Source of the DNA: Candidatus Thiodiazotropha sp. LNASS1
Lineage (GTDB): Bacteria; Pseudomonadota; Gammaproteobacteria; Chromatiales; Chromatiaceae
DNA length: 64,000 bases
Reading direction: 5' to 3'
Assembly (NCBI RefSeq): GCF_964212655.1
Contig: NZ_OZ156465.1
Location: forward strand, 496,001 to 560,000
The first letter of the stretch is position 1, and each line of letters begins with the position of its first letter. This document shows, piece after piece, positions 26,091-34,768 of this stretch. The notes beneath the pieces are model-generated. The model did no database searches, had not been told where the DNA came from, and worked only from the letters and a program-made list of their open reading frames with translations. A program made the position numbers and the translations under genes.

Positions 26091-27142
26091 CAATGCCTAT
26101 CCTCTGGATTCGGTTCTGCTTCAGGCCATCCCGAGGCATGTCTGCAGATCAGATCAGCAAGCATCTTCATATGCTCTGGTGTGTCATTCAGCGCCGGTAT
26201 GTAAGCATAGCTTTTACCCCCGGCATGGAGGAAGGCATCCCGGTTATCCTCGGCGATCTCTTCAAGAGTCTCCAGACAGTCGGCGGAGAAGGCGGGGCAT
26301 ACCACCTGGACACTCTCTATACCTTCGGCACCCCACTGCTTCAAGGTCTCCATAGTGTAGGGTTTGACCCATTCCTGGGCGCCGAAGCGCGATTGAAAGG
26401 CCAGATGCCATTGTTCCCTGTCCAGCCCCAACTGCTCCACAACCCGGTTCGCTGTGGCATGACATTCATCAGGATAGGGATCGCCAGCCTGGTAGTAGTC
26501 CTCGGGGATACCGTGAAAAGAGAACAGCAGCTTTCTTGCCTCACCAGCCTGCTGACGGTATTTGCGTATGCTCTCACTCAATACCCGGATATAGTCGGGA
26601 TGGTCATGGTAACGTTGTATGAAGCGCACTTCAGGTATCCATCGCCAGCCCTGGAGTTCTCCTGTCACGGCATCGAATATGGATGCAGTGGTGGTGGCTG
26701 AATACTGCGGGTAGAGGGGAAACACCAGCAGGCGCTGCACATTCTTCCGACGCAACTCCTGTAACACGCTGGCGATTGAAGGGTTGCCATAGCGCATCGC
26801 CAAGGTTATGTGGACATTTCCCTGCATACGTGAATTCAATATTTCCGTCATGGCTGCCTGTTGCCTTCTGGAAATGGCCAACAACGGTGCGCCATCCTCT
26901 GTCCAGATGCGCTTGTAATCCTCGGCCTTTCTTTTCGGCCTGACCCGCAATACGATACCGTGGAGTATTATCTGCCAGATCAGTTTCGGGATCGCCACTA
27001 CGCGTGGATCACTCAGGAATTCCGCCAGATAGCGACGTACCGCCACAGTTGTCGGGGCATCGGGTGTACCGAGGTTGACCAGTAGTATCCCAAGACCGCC
27101 GTCTGGTTGATTGAGCTGATCTGACTGATTGATGTACTTCAT
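26090..27142 (-). CDS. hemH: Ferrochelatase
   Basis: 350 residues from the ATG at 27142. It inserts Fe2+ into protoporphyrin IX in the last step of haem synthesis. Family blocks are clear: GILLVNLGTPDAP and RRYLAEFLSDPRVV at the start, VFPLYPQYSATTTAS, the catalytic His in LLFSFHGIPEDYY, and the C-terminal FSADCLETLEEI with the second catalytic acid/His set. It begins four bases after the unknown-function gene upstream and overlaps DUF971 downstream, so three genes form one unit. It supplies haem for cytochromes such as the one at 11998. Confidence 0.95.
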   Translation of the reverse strand: MKYINQSDQLNQPDGGLGILLVNLGTPDAPTTVAVRRYLAEFLSDPRVVAIPKLIWQIILHGIVLRVRPKRKAEDYKRIWTEDGAPLLAISRRQQAAMTEILNSRMQGNVHITLAMRYGNPSIASVLQELRRKNVQRLLVFPLYPQYSATTTASIFDAVTGELQGWRWIPEVRFIQRYHDHPDYIRVLSESIRKYRQQAGEARKLLFSFHGIPEDYYQAGDPYPDECHATANRVVEQLGLDREQWHLAFQSRFGAQEWVKPYTMETLKQWGAEGIESVQVVCPAFSADCLETLEEIAEDNRDAFLHAGGKSYAYIPALNDTPEHMKMLADLICRHASGWPEAEPNPEDRH

Positions 27143-27146
27143 AGAC

Positions 27147-28070
27147 TTATTTCCGGTTTGAATATCGGATTTTTGCTTCAACCCGCGCACTATTCAACAG
27201 GTCTTTATTGTGTATTTCCGGATAGAGTCGCCACAGGCGCTCAACTGCTTCAGCCTGCGTTACGGCAATACGCTCAAGTCGTTCACGGGTCACCGGGCCG
27301 AGCCCGTGCAACTGCAATAGTTGCGGCGCCCTCCAGGCGATATAGTCGGCGACCAAACGGCGAGCCTCCTCATCCTCCCAATCCTCCGTGACGGGCAGAT
27401 CCGGAAAAGTCCATGGAACCAACACGGGGGCACTCTCATGATAAGGGCTGAGTGTTCCGTCCGGGCTGTGTTTGAACCAGGCTCGTCTGTGGTGCTGTCC
27501 GCCGCGGTGCCTGATCAATGCCTCCAGGATCGAGGCATGCACCCGGGGATTATAACCATCATCATTAGGCTGCTCTCTTTCCACCAATCGTGCAGAGATG
27601 AATGAGAAATCACCCCGTTCAGCGGCGACCCACTTGGCGCTATCGCATCGACTCATCTCAACCGCTTTGCGACAGGAGGTTAAAAGCGCAACAGGTGCGA
27701 GACTTTGTTCATCCAGTAGCCACTGCTCGTAGATATCCGCCATGGGGAAGGGGAGATCGTCGATGACTTGAGACAGTGCAGTGATCAGTTGTTCCGCAGA
27801 GGCGATCATATCACGGACATTAAATAACGGATTAACAGGCACTTGCTGCAGACCTGAGTCGATTGTCCAGCGTCCGAAGGTATAAAACTCCTTCCCGTTG
27901 AATGGCATATTGGCCCAAAGGCCCTGCGGTGTATCACTCAGAACCTGGATCTCCCAGACAACACCATTGCTGCTTAATGCACGGGCATTTTCAGTGCTGA
28001 ATACCTGCAGTACGCCATTGAACGGATTGAGTCGTCGTATACTGAATGCACTGATTTTCTGACTGACCAT
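27147..28070 (-). CDS. Protein of unknown function upstream of hemH
   Basis: 307 residues, soluble, no signal peptide or membrane helix. I do not recognise a family. Notable segments are NPFNGVLQVFSTENARALSSNG, WTIDSGLQQVPVNPLFNVRD and a C-terminal helical region with LHGLGPVTRERLERIAV, which has a helix-hairpin-helix flavour. The stop lies four bases before the hemH ATG, so it belongs to the hemH-DUF971 unit. It is divergent from pckA, with about 90 bp holding both promoters. Confidence 0.7.
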   Translation of the reverse strand: MVSQKISAFSIRRLNPFNGVLQVFSTENARALSSNGVVWEIQVLSDTPQGLWANMPFNGKEFYTFGRWTIDSGLQQVPVNPLFNVRDMIASAEQLITALSQVIDDLPFPMADIYEQWLLDEQSLAPVALLTSCRKAVEMSRCDSAKWVAAERGDFSFISARLVEREQPNDDGYNPRVHASILEALIRHRGGQHHRRAWFKHSPDGTLSPYHESAPVLVPWTFPDLPVTEDWEDEEARRLVADYIAWRAPQLLQLHGLGPVTRERLERIAVTQAEAVERLWRLYPEIHNKDLLNSARVEAKIRYSNRK

Positions 28071-28163
28071 GAGGGGAGACTACATCAGGAGACTGGAACA
28101 AGCGAGTTCCCGCTTGCTATAGTCGATAACCTTTATTAAGACGCAATAGGGGAGTTAAGGATA

Positions 28164-29771
28164 ATGCGTGAATCAGCAGGAGTGAACCATAGTTCATACG
28201 GTCTTGATAACCACGGTCTGTACAACCTGAATGACATCTACTGGAACTTGCCAACCCCGAGTCTGATGGAACAGGCGATTTTTCGTCGCGAGGGTCAGTT
28301 ATCACATCTCGGTCCCCTGGTAGTCAGGACAGGGCACCACACCGGACGTTCGGCGAACGACAAATTCATTGTCGATGAACCGTCAGTGAGCAAGGATATC
28401 TGGTGGGGTGATATCAATAAGCCCATTTCGGAGGAGGCTTTCGACAATCTGCACAAACGCCTGGCGTCCTATCTGCAAAACAAGGATGTCTATGTGCAGG
28501 ATTGCTATGCGGGGGCGGATTCCGACTACCGCTTGCCGGTGAGGATTATTACAGAGAACGCATGGCATAACATCTTTGCCAGAAATGTCTTCATTCAGGC
28601 AGAACGTGAAGAGCTTGCGGATCACGTACCGGGCTTTACCGTGATTGACGTACCCCGGTTTCACGCCATTCCTGAAGTGGACGGCACCGTTAGCGAAACA
28701 TTCATTATTGTTAATTTCTCCAAGAAACTGGTCTTGATCGGCGGTACCAGCTATGCGGGAGAGATTAAAAAATCGATATTCAGCGTGATGAACTACCTGA
28801 TGCCGCAGCGGGATGTGCTACCGATGCATTGTTCGGCGAATATCGGCCCAAACGGTAAAACCGCACTCTTTTTCGGTCTTAGCGGAACCGGTAAGACCAC
28901 CCTGTCTGCTGATGCAAGTCGTACATTGATCGGTGATGACGAACATGGTTGGAGCGATAATGGCATTTTCAACTTCGAGGGTGGCTGCTACGCAAAGTTG
29001 ATCAATCTGTCGGCGGAGAATGAGCCTGAGATCTTCTCAACAACCATGCGTTTCGGCACGATATTGGAAAATGTCACCATGATGGCAGATTCCCGTCGTC
29101 TTGATCTCGACGATAGTACCTTGACGGAAAATACTCGTGGCGCCTATCACATCAGTGCGATTCCAAACGCTACCCTGGACGGTGTGGGTGGCCATCCGGA
29201 TACGGTGATCATGCTCACAGCAGATGCCTTTGGTGTATTGCCGCCTGTTTCCAGGCTCAATTCAGCTCAGGCGATGTACCACTTTATCTCGGGCTATACA
29301 GCCAGGGTGGCTGGAACAGAGAAAGGGGTTACCGAACCTTCACCTGTCTTCAGCGCCTGTTATGGCGCACCTTTCATGCCGCTCCACCCCCAGCGCTATG
29401 CAGAACTTCTCGGTAAACGGATCGATGAGCACAAGTCGAAGGTCTGGTTGATCAATACCGGCTGGACAGGTGGGCCCTATGGTGTCGGTAGTCGGATGGC
29501 GATTCCTCATACCCGTGCCATGGTAAATGCGGTGCTGGATGGAAAGTTAGATGACATACCCATGCGTAAGGACCCGATTTTCGGGGTTGAAATACCCACT
29601 CAGGTACCGGATGTTCCGATTGATGTACTTTTTCCAAGGGATACATGGAAGGACCAGGGGGCTTACGATGCCCAGGCGATGAAGCTTGCGGGTATGTTCA
29701 GGGATAACTTCAAGAAGTTTTCCCTTCAGGTGAGCCAGGATATCAAGGATGCAGCACCAAAGGCTGGTTAG
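28164..29771 (+). CDS. pckA: Phosphoenolpyruvate carboxykinase (ATP)
   Basis: 535 residues, full length. It makes phosphoenolpyruvate from oxaloacetate and ATP, the entry to gluconeogenesis. The P-loop GLSGTGKTT lies at about 238-246, followed by the metal-binding IGDDEHGW. RTGHHTGRSANDKF near residue 55 binds substrate, and NTGWTGGPYGVGSRM is the adenine/phosphate region. GGGGAG lies nine bases before the ATG. The pairing with acetoacetyl-CoA synthetase in this region fits growth on acids or storage carbon. Confidence 0.96.
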   Translation: MRESAGVNHSSYGLDNHGLYNLNDIYWNLPTPSLMEQAIFRREGQLSHLGPLVVRTGHHTGRSANDKFIVDEPSVSKDIWWGDINKPISEEAFDNLHKRLASYLQNKDVYVQDCYAGADSDYRLPVRIITENAWHNIFARNVFIQAEREELADHVPGFTVIDVPRFHAIPEVDGTVSETFIIVNFSKKLVLIGGTSYAGEIKKSIFSVMNYLMPQRDVLPMHCSANIGPNGKTALFFGLSGTGKTTLSADASRTLIGDDEHGWSDNGIFNFEGGCYAKLINLSAENEPEIFSTTMRFGTILENVTMMADSRRLDLDDSTLTENTRGAYHISAIPNATLDGVGGHPDTVIMLTADAFGVLPPVSRLNSAQAMYHFISGYTARVAGTEKGVTEPSPVFSACYGAPFMPLHPQRYAELLGKRIDEHKSKVWLINTGWTGGPYGVGSRMAIPHTRAMVNAVLDGKLDDIPMRKDPIFGVEIPTQVPDVPIDVLFPRDTWKDQGAYDAQAMKLAGMFRDNFKKFSLQVSQDIKDAAPKAG

Positions 29772-29787
29772 CCTGTCATTTTTTTTA
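29762..29787 (+). terminator. Weak intrinsic terminator overlapping the pckA stop
   Basis: A short stem AGGCT / AGCCT with a 4-base loop includes the TAG stop codon. Four bases later comes an uninterrupted run of eight T. The stem is only 5 bp, so strength is doubtful. Confidence 0.4.
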
Positions 29788-29896
29788 ATAATGGGATGAC
29801 ATTGACCCGGCAATCTTATGCATAATGCGATATCTCTCACTTGAAGCCAGACACCCGTAATTCAGACTAGACTGTAACGTTTGCAACAATTTTTAT

Positions 29897-30529
29897 ATGA
29901 ATAAACCGAAACGCCAGGCAATCTTCGAGCGCTTGCAGGCGGATAATCCCGATCCCACCACCGAACTCAGCTACAATACCCCTTTCGAACTGCTGGTGGC
30001 GGTGATCTTGTCGGCACAGGCAACAGACAAGAGCGTGAATAAGGCGACACAACAGCTTTTTCCCCTGGCAAATACACCTGAGAAGATTCTCGCACTCGGC
30101 GTGGAAGGGTTAAAGCGTTATATCAGAACCATAGGGCTGTTCAACAGTAAAGCCAAGAATATCGTCGAAACATGCCGTATTTTGATCGAAGAGTACGGGA
30201 GCGAAGTGCCGGATACGCGTAAAGCGCTGGAGAGATTGCCGGGTGTGGGTCGAAAGACGGCCAACGTCGTATTGAATACTGCTTTCGGCCAACCCACCAT
30301 GGCGGTGGATACCCATATTTTTCGGGTTGCCAATCGAACCCGTCTGGCGCCGGGCAAGACGCCATTGGAAGTTGAAAGAAAGCTTTTACGTTATATACCT
30401 CAGCCATTCTTGCAAGATGCGCATCATTGGCTGATATTACACGGGCGATATACTTGTATAGCACGCAAGCCTCGATGTGGGAGCTGTGTCATTGAAGACT
30501 TGTGTGAATATCGGGATAAGTGCATATAA
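29897..30529 (+). CDS. nth: Endonuclease III
   Basis: 210 residues. A base-excision-repair DNA glycosylase/AP lyase for oxidised pyrimidines. The helix-hairpin-helix [14 protein letters not shown] contains the catalytic Lys, [11 protein letters not shown] holds the catalytic Asp, and the C-terminus carries the four Cys of the 4Fe-4S cluster ([17 protein letters not shown]). Length is as expected. No ribosome binding site is obvious. The downstream DUF302 gene follows by 56 bp. Confidence 0.95.
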   Translation: MNKPKRQAIFERLQADNPDPTTELSYNTPFELLVAVILSAQATDKSVNKATQQLFPLANTPEKILALGVEGLKRYIRTIGLFNSKAKNIVETCRILIEEYGSEVPDTRKALERLPGVGRKTANVVLNTAFGQPTMAVDTHIFRVANRTRLAPGKTPLEVERKLLRYIPQPFLQDAHHWLILHGRYTCIARKPRCGSCVIEDLCEYRDKCI

Positions 30530-30585
30530 AAACCCGCCTGAATTGCAGCTTTCCAGATCATTCAGGCTTATCAACGGAGATGACG

Positions 30586-31044
30586 ATGAAAAAATCAACC
30601 CCTCTATTTATGGTATTTCTGTTGTTGCTGATTGCTTCCATGGCACAGGCTGACACGGGACTGATCAATGTACAGAGTCAGTTTGGTGTCGAAAAGACAG
30701 CCGACCGATTTGCAGCGGCAGCGACAGAGGCTGGTTTGAAGGTTTTCAACCGAATCGATCATGCTGCCGGGGCGGCAAAGGTGGGAAAGTCTCTGCGTCC
30801 CACCCAACTGATTATCTTCGGCAGTCCCAAGGTTGGTACGGCTCTGATGACAAGCGATCAGCGTGTCGGTATCGATCTGCCGTTGAAGGCTTTGGTCTGG
30901 CAGGATGCGGAAGGTAAGGTCTGGCTGAGCTACAATAGTCCTGACCACATTTTCAATAGATTCGCCATCGATGACAGGCCCAAGGTCAAGGGCAAGGTCA
31001 CCGGAGCGCTGGATAAGTTCGCAAGGCATGCCACACAACCCTAG
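30586..31044 (+). CDS. Secreted DUF302 protein
   Basis: 152 residues from the ATG at 30586 (GGAG six bases upstream; an ATG two codons earlier is possible). The signal peptide ends at SMAQA, so it is periplasmic. The remainder is a DUF302 domain: VEKTADRFAAAATEAGLKVF, HAAGAAKVGKSLRPTQLIIFG, then VGIDLPLKALVWQDAEG. The domain is widespread with no firm function and has been suggested to sense or bind small molecules. It follows nth and precedes a DUF1841 gene on the same strand. Confidence 0.85.
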   Translation: MKKSTPLFMVFLLLLIASMAQADTGLINVQSQFGVEKTADRFAAAATEAGLKVFNRIDHAAGAAKVGKSLRPTQLIIFGSPKVGTALMTSDQRVGIDLPLKALVWQDAEGKVWLSYNSPDHIFNRFAIDDRPKVKGKVTGALDKFARHATQP

Positions 31045-31066
31045 GCACCACCCGTAACTACTCAGT

Positions 31067-31495
31067 ATGATCAGCGGTGACAGGAACCAATTACGTCAGG
31101 TCTTTTTTGAGGCATGGCGAAAGCATCTGACAGGTGAAGAGACAGAACCACTGGAGAAGATGGTCGTCAGTGTGATTGTTGAGCATCCTGAATACCATGA
31201 GATGTTGAGCGACAGTGAGCGATTCCTATTGCGGGAATTTCACGCTGACGACGGGCAAAGTAATCCGTTTCTGCACATGGCTATGCATATCAGCCTGTTG
31301 GAGCAGATCTCAACGGATCGACCGGCAGGCATCAGCGAGTTTTACCAACATCTTTGTCAACGCATGGGAGAGGCGCATGAGGCTGAGCATCAGCTGATGG
31401 AGTGTCTTGGCCGGATGTTATGGGAGGCGCAGTCCACAAACAGGATGCCGGATGAACAAGCCTATCTGGAGTGTATCAGGACACTGTTGAATTGA
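31067..31495 (+). CDS. DUF1841 family protein
   Basis: 142 residues, soluble and helical. The core FLHMAMHISLLEQISTDRPAGI with His residues and the following QRMGEAHEAEHQLMECLGRMLWEAQ match DUF1841, a small proteobacterial family of unknown function whose His/Glu pattern suggests metal binding (inference). It is 22 bp after the DUF302 gene, and its stop overlaps the start of the small membrane protein gene. Confidence 0.82.
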   Translation: MISGDRNQLRQVFFEAWRKHLTGEETEPLEKMVVSVIVEHPEYHEMLSDSERFLLREFHADDGQSNPFLHMAMHISLLEQISTDRPAGISEFYQHLCQRMGEAHEAEHQLMECLGRMLWEAQSTNRMPDEQAYLECIRTLLN

Positions 31496-31704
31496 TGGCA
31501 TACACAGATAACCGAAACTGTACCTTATGTCGGGTCATGCGGGGCCTGGCTTTTGGCGGCATAGGTGCGGCCATTGGCGGCTATGGCGCGCTCTTGTTTG
31601 GTGTTGAGCGCAGTGATGCTATTTACTATGCGCTGTTTGGCGCTGTGGCGTTGACGGCGTTTCTGCAGCGTAAAAGGGAAAAGAAGGATTCAGAGGACGA
31701 GTAG
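31495..31704 (+). CDS. Small membrane protein
   Basis: 69 residues. The ATG at 31495 overlaps the DUF1841 stop by one base (TGATG), which decides this start over an upstream one. An N-terminal CTLCRV pair of Cys precedes two hydrophobic segments (GLAFGGIGAAIGGYGALLFG and DAIYYALFGAVALTAFL), and the tail is charged (QRKREKKDSEDE). The function is unknown. The CxxC could bind a metal or form a disulfide. Confidence 0.7.
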   Translation: MAYTDNRNCTLCRVMRGLAFGGIGAAIGGYGALLFGVERSDAIYYALFGAVALTAFLQRKREKKDSEDE

Positions 31705-31764
31705 GTGTTACGGTTTGTGAACCTGGTGGTGTCCGGGACGGTAAGAATCTTGTCTCTTTTCTGA

Positions 31765-32133
31765 TTAACCCAGCGCTTCCAGGTCCCGCTGCAACTGATC
31801 TTCATCAGCGATATTCAGTTCGATCAGGCGGCGCAACAGCATGATGCTCTCCATATCGATCTTTTCACACAATACACCGAGATGTTGATTCTCTTCGTGT
31901 GCGCAGACCGCATGCATGGAAATTACGGCATCAACGTGGTTGAGCATTACCTCAATAGTAACCTCATCCCCCAACTCCCCGGACCAGTCGGCAGGTGTTT
32001 TGAGTAGTGCACCTTTGAGTGAGATATCTATCAGTGTGGTTGGATAGGCGTTTTTTTTCCTGATGATTGTCGCGGGGGCATCGAAGAGTACACGGTGGAA
32101 ACGTCGACGCTCTTTCGAATCTGGTTCATTCAT
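31765..32133 (-). CDS. PilZ-domain protein (cyclic-di-GMP receptor)
   Basis: 122 residues, a single PilZ domain. Both ligand motifs are present: RRRFHR at about 9-14 (RxxxR) and DISLKGALL at about 36-44 (D/NxSxxG). It should bind cyclic-di-GMP and act on motility or surface behaviour. AGGAA five bases before the ATG supports the start. It lies eight bases after the double-FHA gene, forming a two-gene unit next to fleQ. Confidence 0.88.
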   Translation of the reverse strand: MNEPDSKERRRFHRVLFDAPATIIRKKNAYPTTLIDISLKGALLKTPADWSGELGDEVTIEVMLNHVDAVISMHAVCAHEENQHLGVLCEKIDMESIMLLRRLIELNIADEDQLQRDLEALG

Positions 32134-32141
32134 ATCGTTTC

Positions 32142-32780
32142 CTAATCATGAAACTGCATTTGCGTGCCGCCCACATCGATAATATCTCCATCCGTCAATA
32201 GCTGGGCCTGGTTGCCGATCGGTTTACGGTTGATGCGGGGAGGGTTGGGGCCTTCGAGGAAGGTGATGAAATAGCCGTTCTCCCTCCGCGCGATCATCGC
32301 ACAATCACCGCCTGCATGGCCTATCCGGGTCATATTCCTGTTAAGTGGGATAATTCTTCCGAAGTTATCACCATTCATAATTTGAAGTACACCTGACTTG
32401 GATTTCGACTCATCGCTTTCGATCGGCTCATTTTCGTCGGTCAACTGATCGTTGGCAGGGATTGGACCTAGATCGGCACTCAGGTCCATAACATCTTCCG
32501 CGAAAGACAATGTATGTTTCCCTACTTGTATCACATCACCATGGTTGAGGGTGGTCTGCTCTGTCTTTTCATGGTTGACCAGGACAGGAAAAGCTTCCTC
32601 CTGAGCCTGGAGCAGGTAGCTTTGGTCGTCATTGCGCGTGATAACCGCCTGTACAGGGGCTATGGCGAGACTGTCGATCGGGATGGTGCAGTCATCGTTG
32701 CGCCCGATTTCGGTCTTGTCACGCTCAATGTGAAAGACATCTATAACGCGACCTTTGAAGGAGAGGGTGAGTTTAGCCAT
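32142..32780 (-). CDS. Tandem FHA-domain protein
   Basis: 212 residues with two forkhead-associated domains, at about 1-97 and 125-212 (TEIGRNDDCTIPID and TRIGHAGGDCAM each start a phosphopeptide-binding region). In both the usual S-R-x-H of phosphothreonine binding is lacking (the first reads SLAIAPVQAV), so binding may be changed or lost. A charged linker joins them. It is co-transcribed with the PilZ gene and divergent from fleQ. Confidence 0.82.
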   Translation of the reverse strand: MAKLTLSFKGRVIDVFHIERDKTEIGRNDDCTIPIDSLAIAPVQAVITRNDDQSYLLQAQEEAFPVLVNHEKTEQTTLNHGDVIQVGKHTLSFAEDVMDLSADLGPIPANDQLTDENEPIESDESKSKSGVLQIMNGDNFGRIIPLNRNMTRIGHAGGDCAMIARRENGYFITFLEGPNPPRINRKPIGNQAQLLTDGDIIDVGGTQMQFHD

Positions 32781-33178
32781 GGAAAAGTCTTAGATTCAAC
32801 CTGTACAAAGTAGAGTATATACCCAGATTTATTGGGAAAACCATATCATGATCACTCTTCTTCCAATAGGAATTTTATCGGAATAGATAGATAAATCTGA
32901 TGGCAATGATCCGATTACTGGGTCAGCGTCACTGTGAAGTTGTCTATATGATACGGCTCACCAAAAGGTAAAGTTATATTGGTTAGACAATCTAAGGTTA
33001 ACCAGTGCTCTCCTGTGATTATGTTAGAAGTTTAAACTAACCTATAATAATTACAATGTGTTACTGAAAATTATTAATTGAAAATATTGGATCGACGTAA
33101 TTTTGACATTTCACATGATTACTGCTTAACTTCGCTGAAATCACGTTGTATTTCTGCCATGTCAAACGGATTTGACTA
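32781..33178. other. Intergenic region between the FHA gene and fleQ
   Basis: About 400 bp, AT-rich, no supported gene. It must hold the divergent promoters. For fleQ, a perfect -35 TTGACA at 33103-33108 is spaced 17 bases from a weak -10-like TTAACT at 33126-33131, which is only suggestive. Confidence 0.4.
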
Positions 33179-34654
33179 ATGGGTCAAACAATAGCTACAG
33201 ATGGTCCAGTGTTTCCAAATCTTTGCGTCTATTTAATCGATCAGAATTCTGAGCGTCAGAGTTACCTGAAGAATGTCATCAGGTTTGTCGAGGGCGATCT
33301 GCGTATTGTCTCGGAACTGTCTGAAATTGAGTTGCCTTCAATAGATGAGGCAGTCGCGTGTGTGGCTGTTTTTCTCGGCATTGATCTGGAATTGGAACGG
33401 CAACTGGAGATTGCACAGAAGCTGCAGCAGGAGTTTCCCGGTATGCCGGCCTTTCAGCTCTATGATGAGCACAGCGGCCTACCGGATAAACTCGAAGGTT
33501 GTGACAATGTGATCGGCAGTATCAAGCTGCCTAGTGTCTACGATGATCTGATGGCTTTGATCCATAAGGCCCAGGTCTATCAAGAGTTAAAGACTTCAGA
33601 CGTCCAGACCGCCCGACCGGTTGAACTCTTCCGTAGCTTATCGGGCAGCAGCAGGGCTACCAGACGGGTCAATAAAATGATTGAGCAGGTTGCTGATTCC
33701 GAGGCAACGGTATTGATACTGGGGGAATCCGGTACGGGCAAAGAGGTGGTGGCCCGCAAACTCCACTTTCACTCGGTGAGGCGCGGCAAGCCCTTTGTCC
33801 CTGTGAATTGCGGAGCGATCCCGGCCGATCTACTGGAAAGTGAATTATTTGGTCATGAAAAAGGGGCCTTTACCGGTGCCATCAGTGCCCGCCAGGGGCG
33901 TTTCGAAATGGCCGAGGGCGGTACTCTGTTTCTCGATGAAATCGGCGACATGAGCATGCCGATGCAGGTTAAGTTGCTACGGGTTTTACAGGAGAGAACC
34001 TTTGAGCGGGTTGGCAGTAACAAAACCATGGCTTGTAATGTCCGTATCATCGCCGCAACCCATCGAAATCTCGAAGAGGCCATCAAGAATGGGGACTTCC
34101 GCGAAGATCTGTTCTATCGATTGAATGTGTTTCCAATTGAAATGCCACCTTTGAGGGATCGTGTTGAAGATATTCCCGTATTGGTTAACGATCTGATTCA
34201 CCGCATAGAAAACGAAAAAAGGGGATCGGTCAGATTGACTCCTGCAGCGATTGCCGCCCTGAGTCACTACCGCTGGCCCGGTAATGTCAGGGAACTGGCC
34301 AATCTTATTGAACGTCTGGCAATACTACATCCCTATGGGGTTGTCGATGTGGTCGATCTGCCGGAGAAGTTTCGCCCCACGGGCGATCTGCATGAGATTA
34401 CCCAACTCCCACAGGTTACCCTCGAGGGAGAGGAACCTGGCACCACCATGAATGCTCCGCGTCTGCCCAATGATGGTCTTGATCTAAAGGCGCATCTGAA
34501 TTCACTCGAACAGAGTCTGATCCAACAGGCCTTGGATGAATCGGATGGAATTGTCGCTCATGCTGCCAAGCGGCTACACATGCGGCGTACCACACTGGTG
34601 GAAAAGTTACGTAAATATGGCCTACAACGTCAAACTGAGTCGCCAGGAATTTGA
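33179..34654 (+). CDS. fleQ: Sigma-54-dependent flagellar master regulator FleQ
   Basis: 491 residues. The N-terminal receiver-like domain lacks the phospho-acceptor pattern. The LFRS motif (150-153), which in Pseudomonas FleQ takes part in cyclic-di-GMP binding, is present. The AAA+ domain has Walker A GESGTGKE (182-189), the sigma-54 contact loop GAFTGA (229-234) and Walker [11 protein letters not shown] Fis-type helix-turn-helix occupies the end ([20 protein letters not shown]). It activates flagellar genes with sigma-54, probably including fleSR just downstream, and can respond to cyclic-di-GMP. The PilZ and FHA genes lie upstream. Confidence 0.93.
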   Translation: MGQTIATDGPVFPNLCVYLIDQNSERQSYLKNVIRFVEGDLRIVSELSEIELPSIDEAVACVAVFLGIDLELERQLEIAQKLQQEFPGMPAFQLYDEHSGLPDKLEGCDNVIGSIKLPSVYDDLMALIHKAQVYQELKTSDVQTARPVELFRSLSGSSRATRRVNKMIEQVADSEATVLILGESGTGKEVVARKLHFHSVRRGKPFVPVNCGAIPADLLESELFGHEKGAFTGAISARQGRFEMAEGGTLFLDEIGDMSMPMQVKLLRVLQERTFERVGSNKTMACNVRIIAATHRNLEEAIKNGDFREDLFYRLNVFPIEMPPLRDRVEDIPVLVNDLIHRIENEKRGSVRLTPAAIAALSHYRWPGNVRELANLIERLAILHPYGVVDVVDLPEKFRPTGDLHEITQLPQVTLEGEEPGTTMNAPRLPNDGLDLKAHLNSLEQSLIQQALDESDGIVAHAAKRLHMRRTTLVEKLRKYGLQRQTESPGI

Positions 34655-34705
34655 CGCACTGCCAAATCTATCTTTATAACTGATTGATATATAACAAAAA
34701 GTAAA

Positions 34706-34724
34706 TTAGGCACACATATTGCAA
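34706..34724 (+). promoter_or_regulatory. Sigma-54 (-24/-12) promoter of fleSR
   Basis: TTAGGCACACATATTGCAA contains GG (34709-34710), ten bases, then GC (34721-34722), the invariant sigma-54 spacing, with good matches to GGCAC and TTGCA. The transcription start would be about 34734, 35 bases before the fleS start codon. In Pseudomonas and Vibrio the fleSR/flrBC operon is sigma-54 and FleQ/FlrA dependent, which fits. Confidence 0.75.
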
Positions 34725-34768
34725 CTTGGTCAGTGAGTAAGCTCAATTGACTACAGAGGCCAATATAC

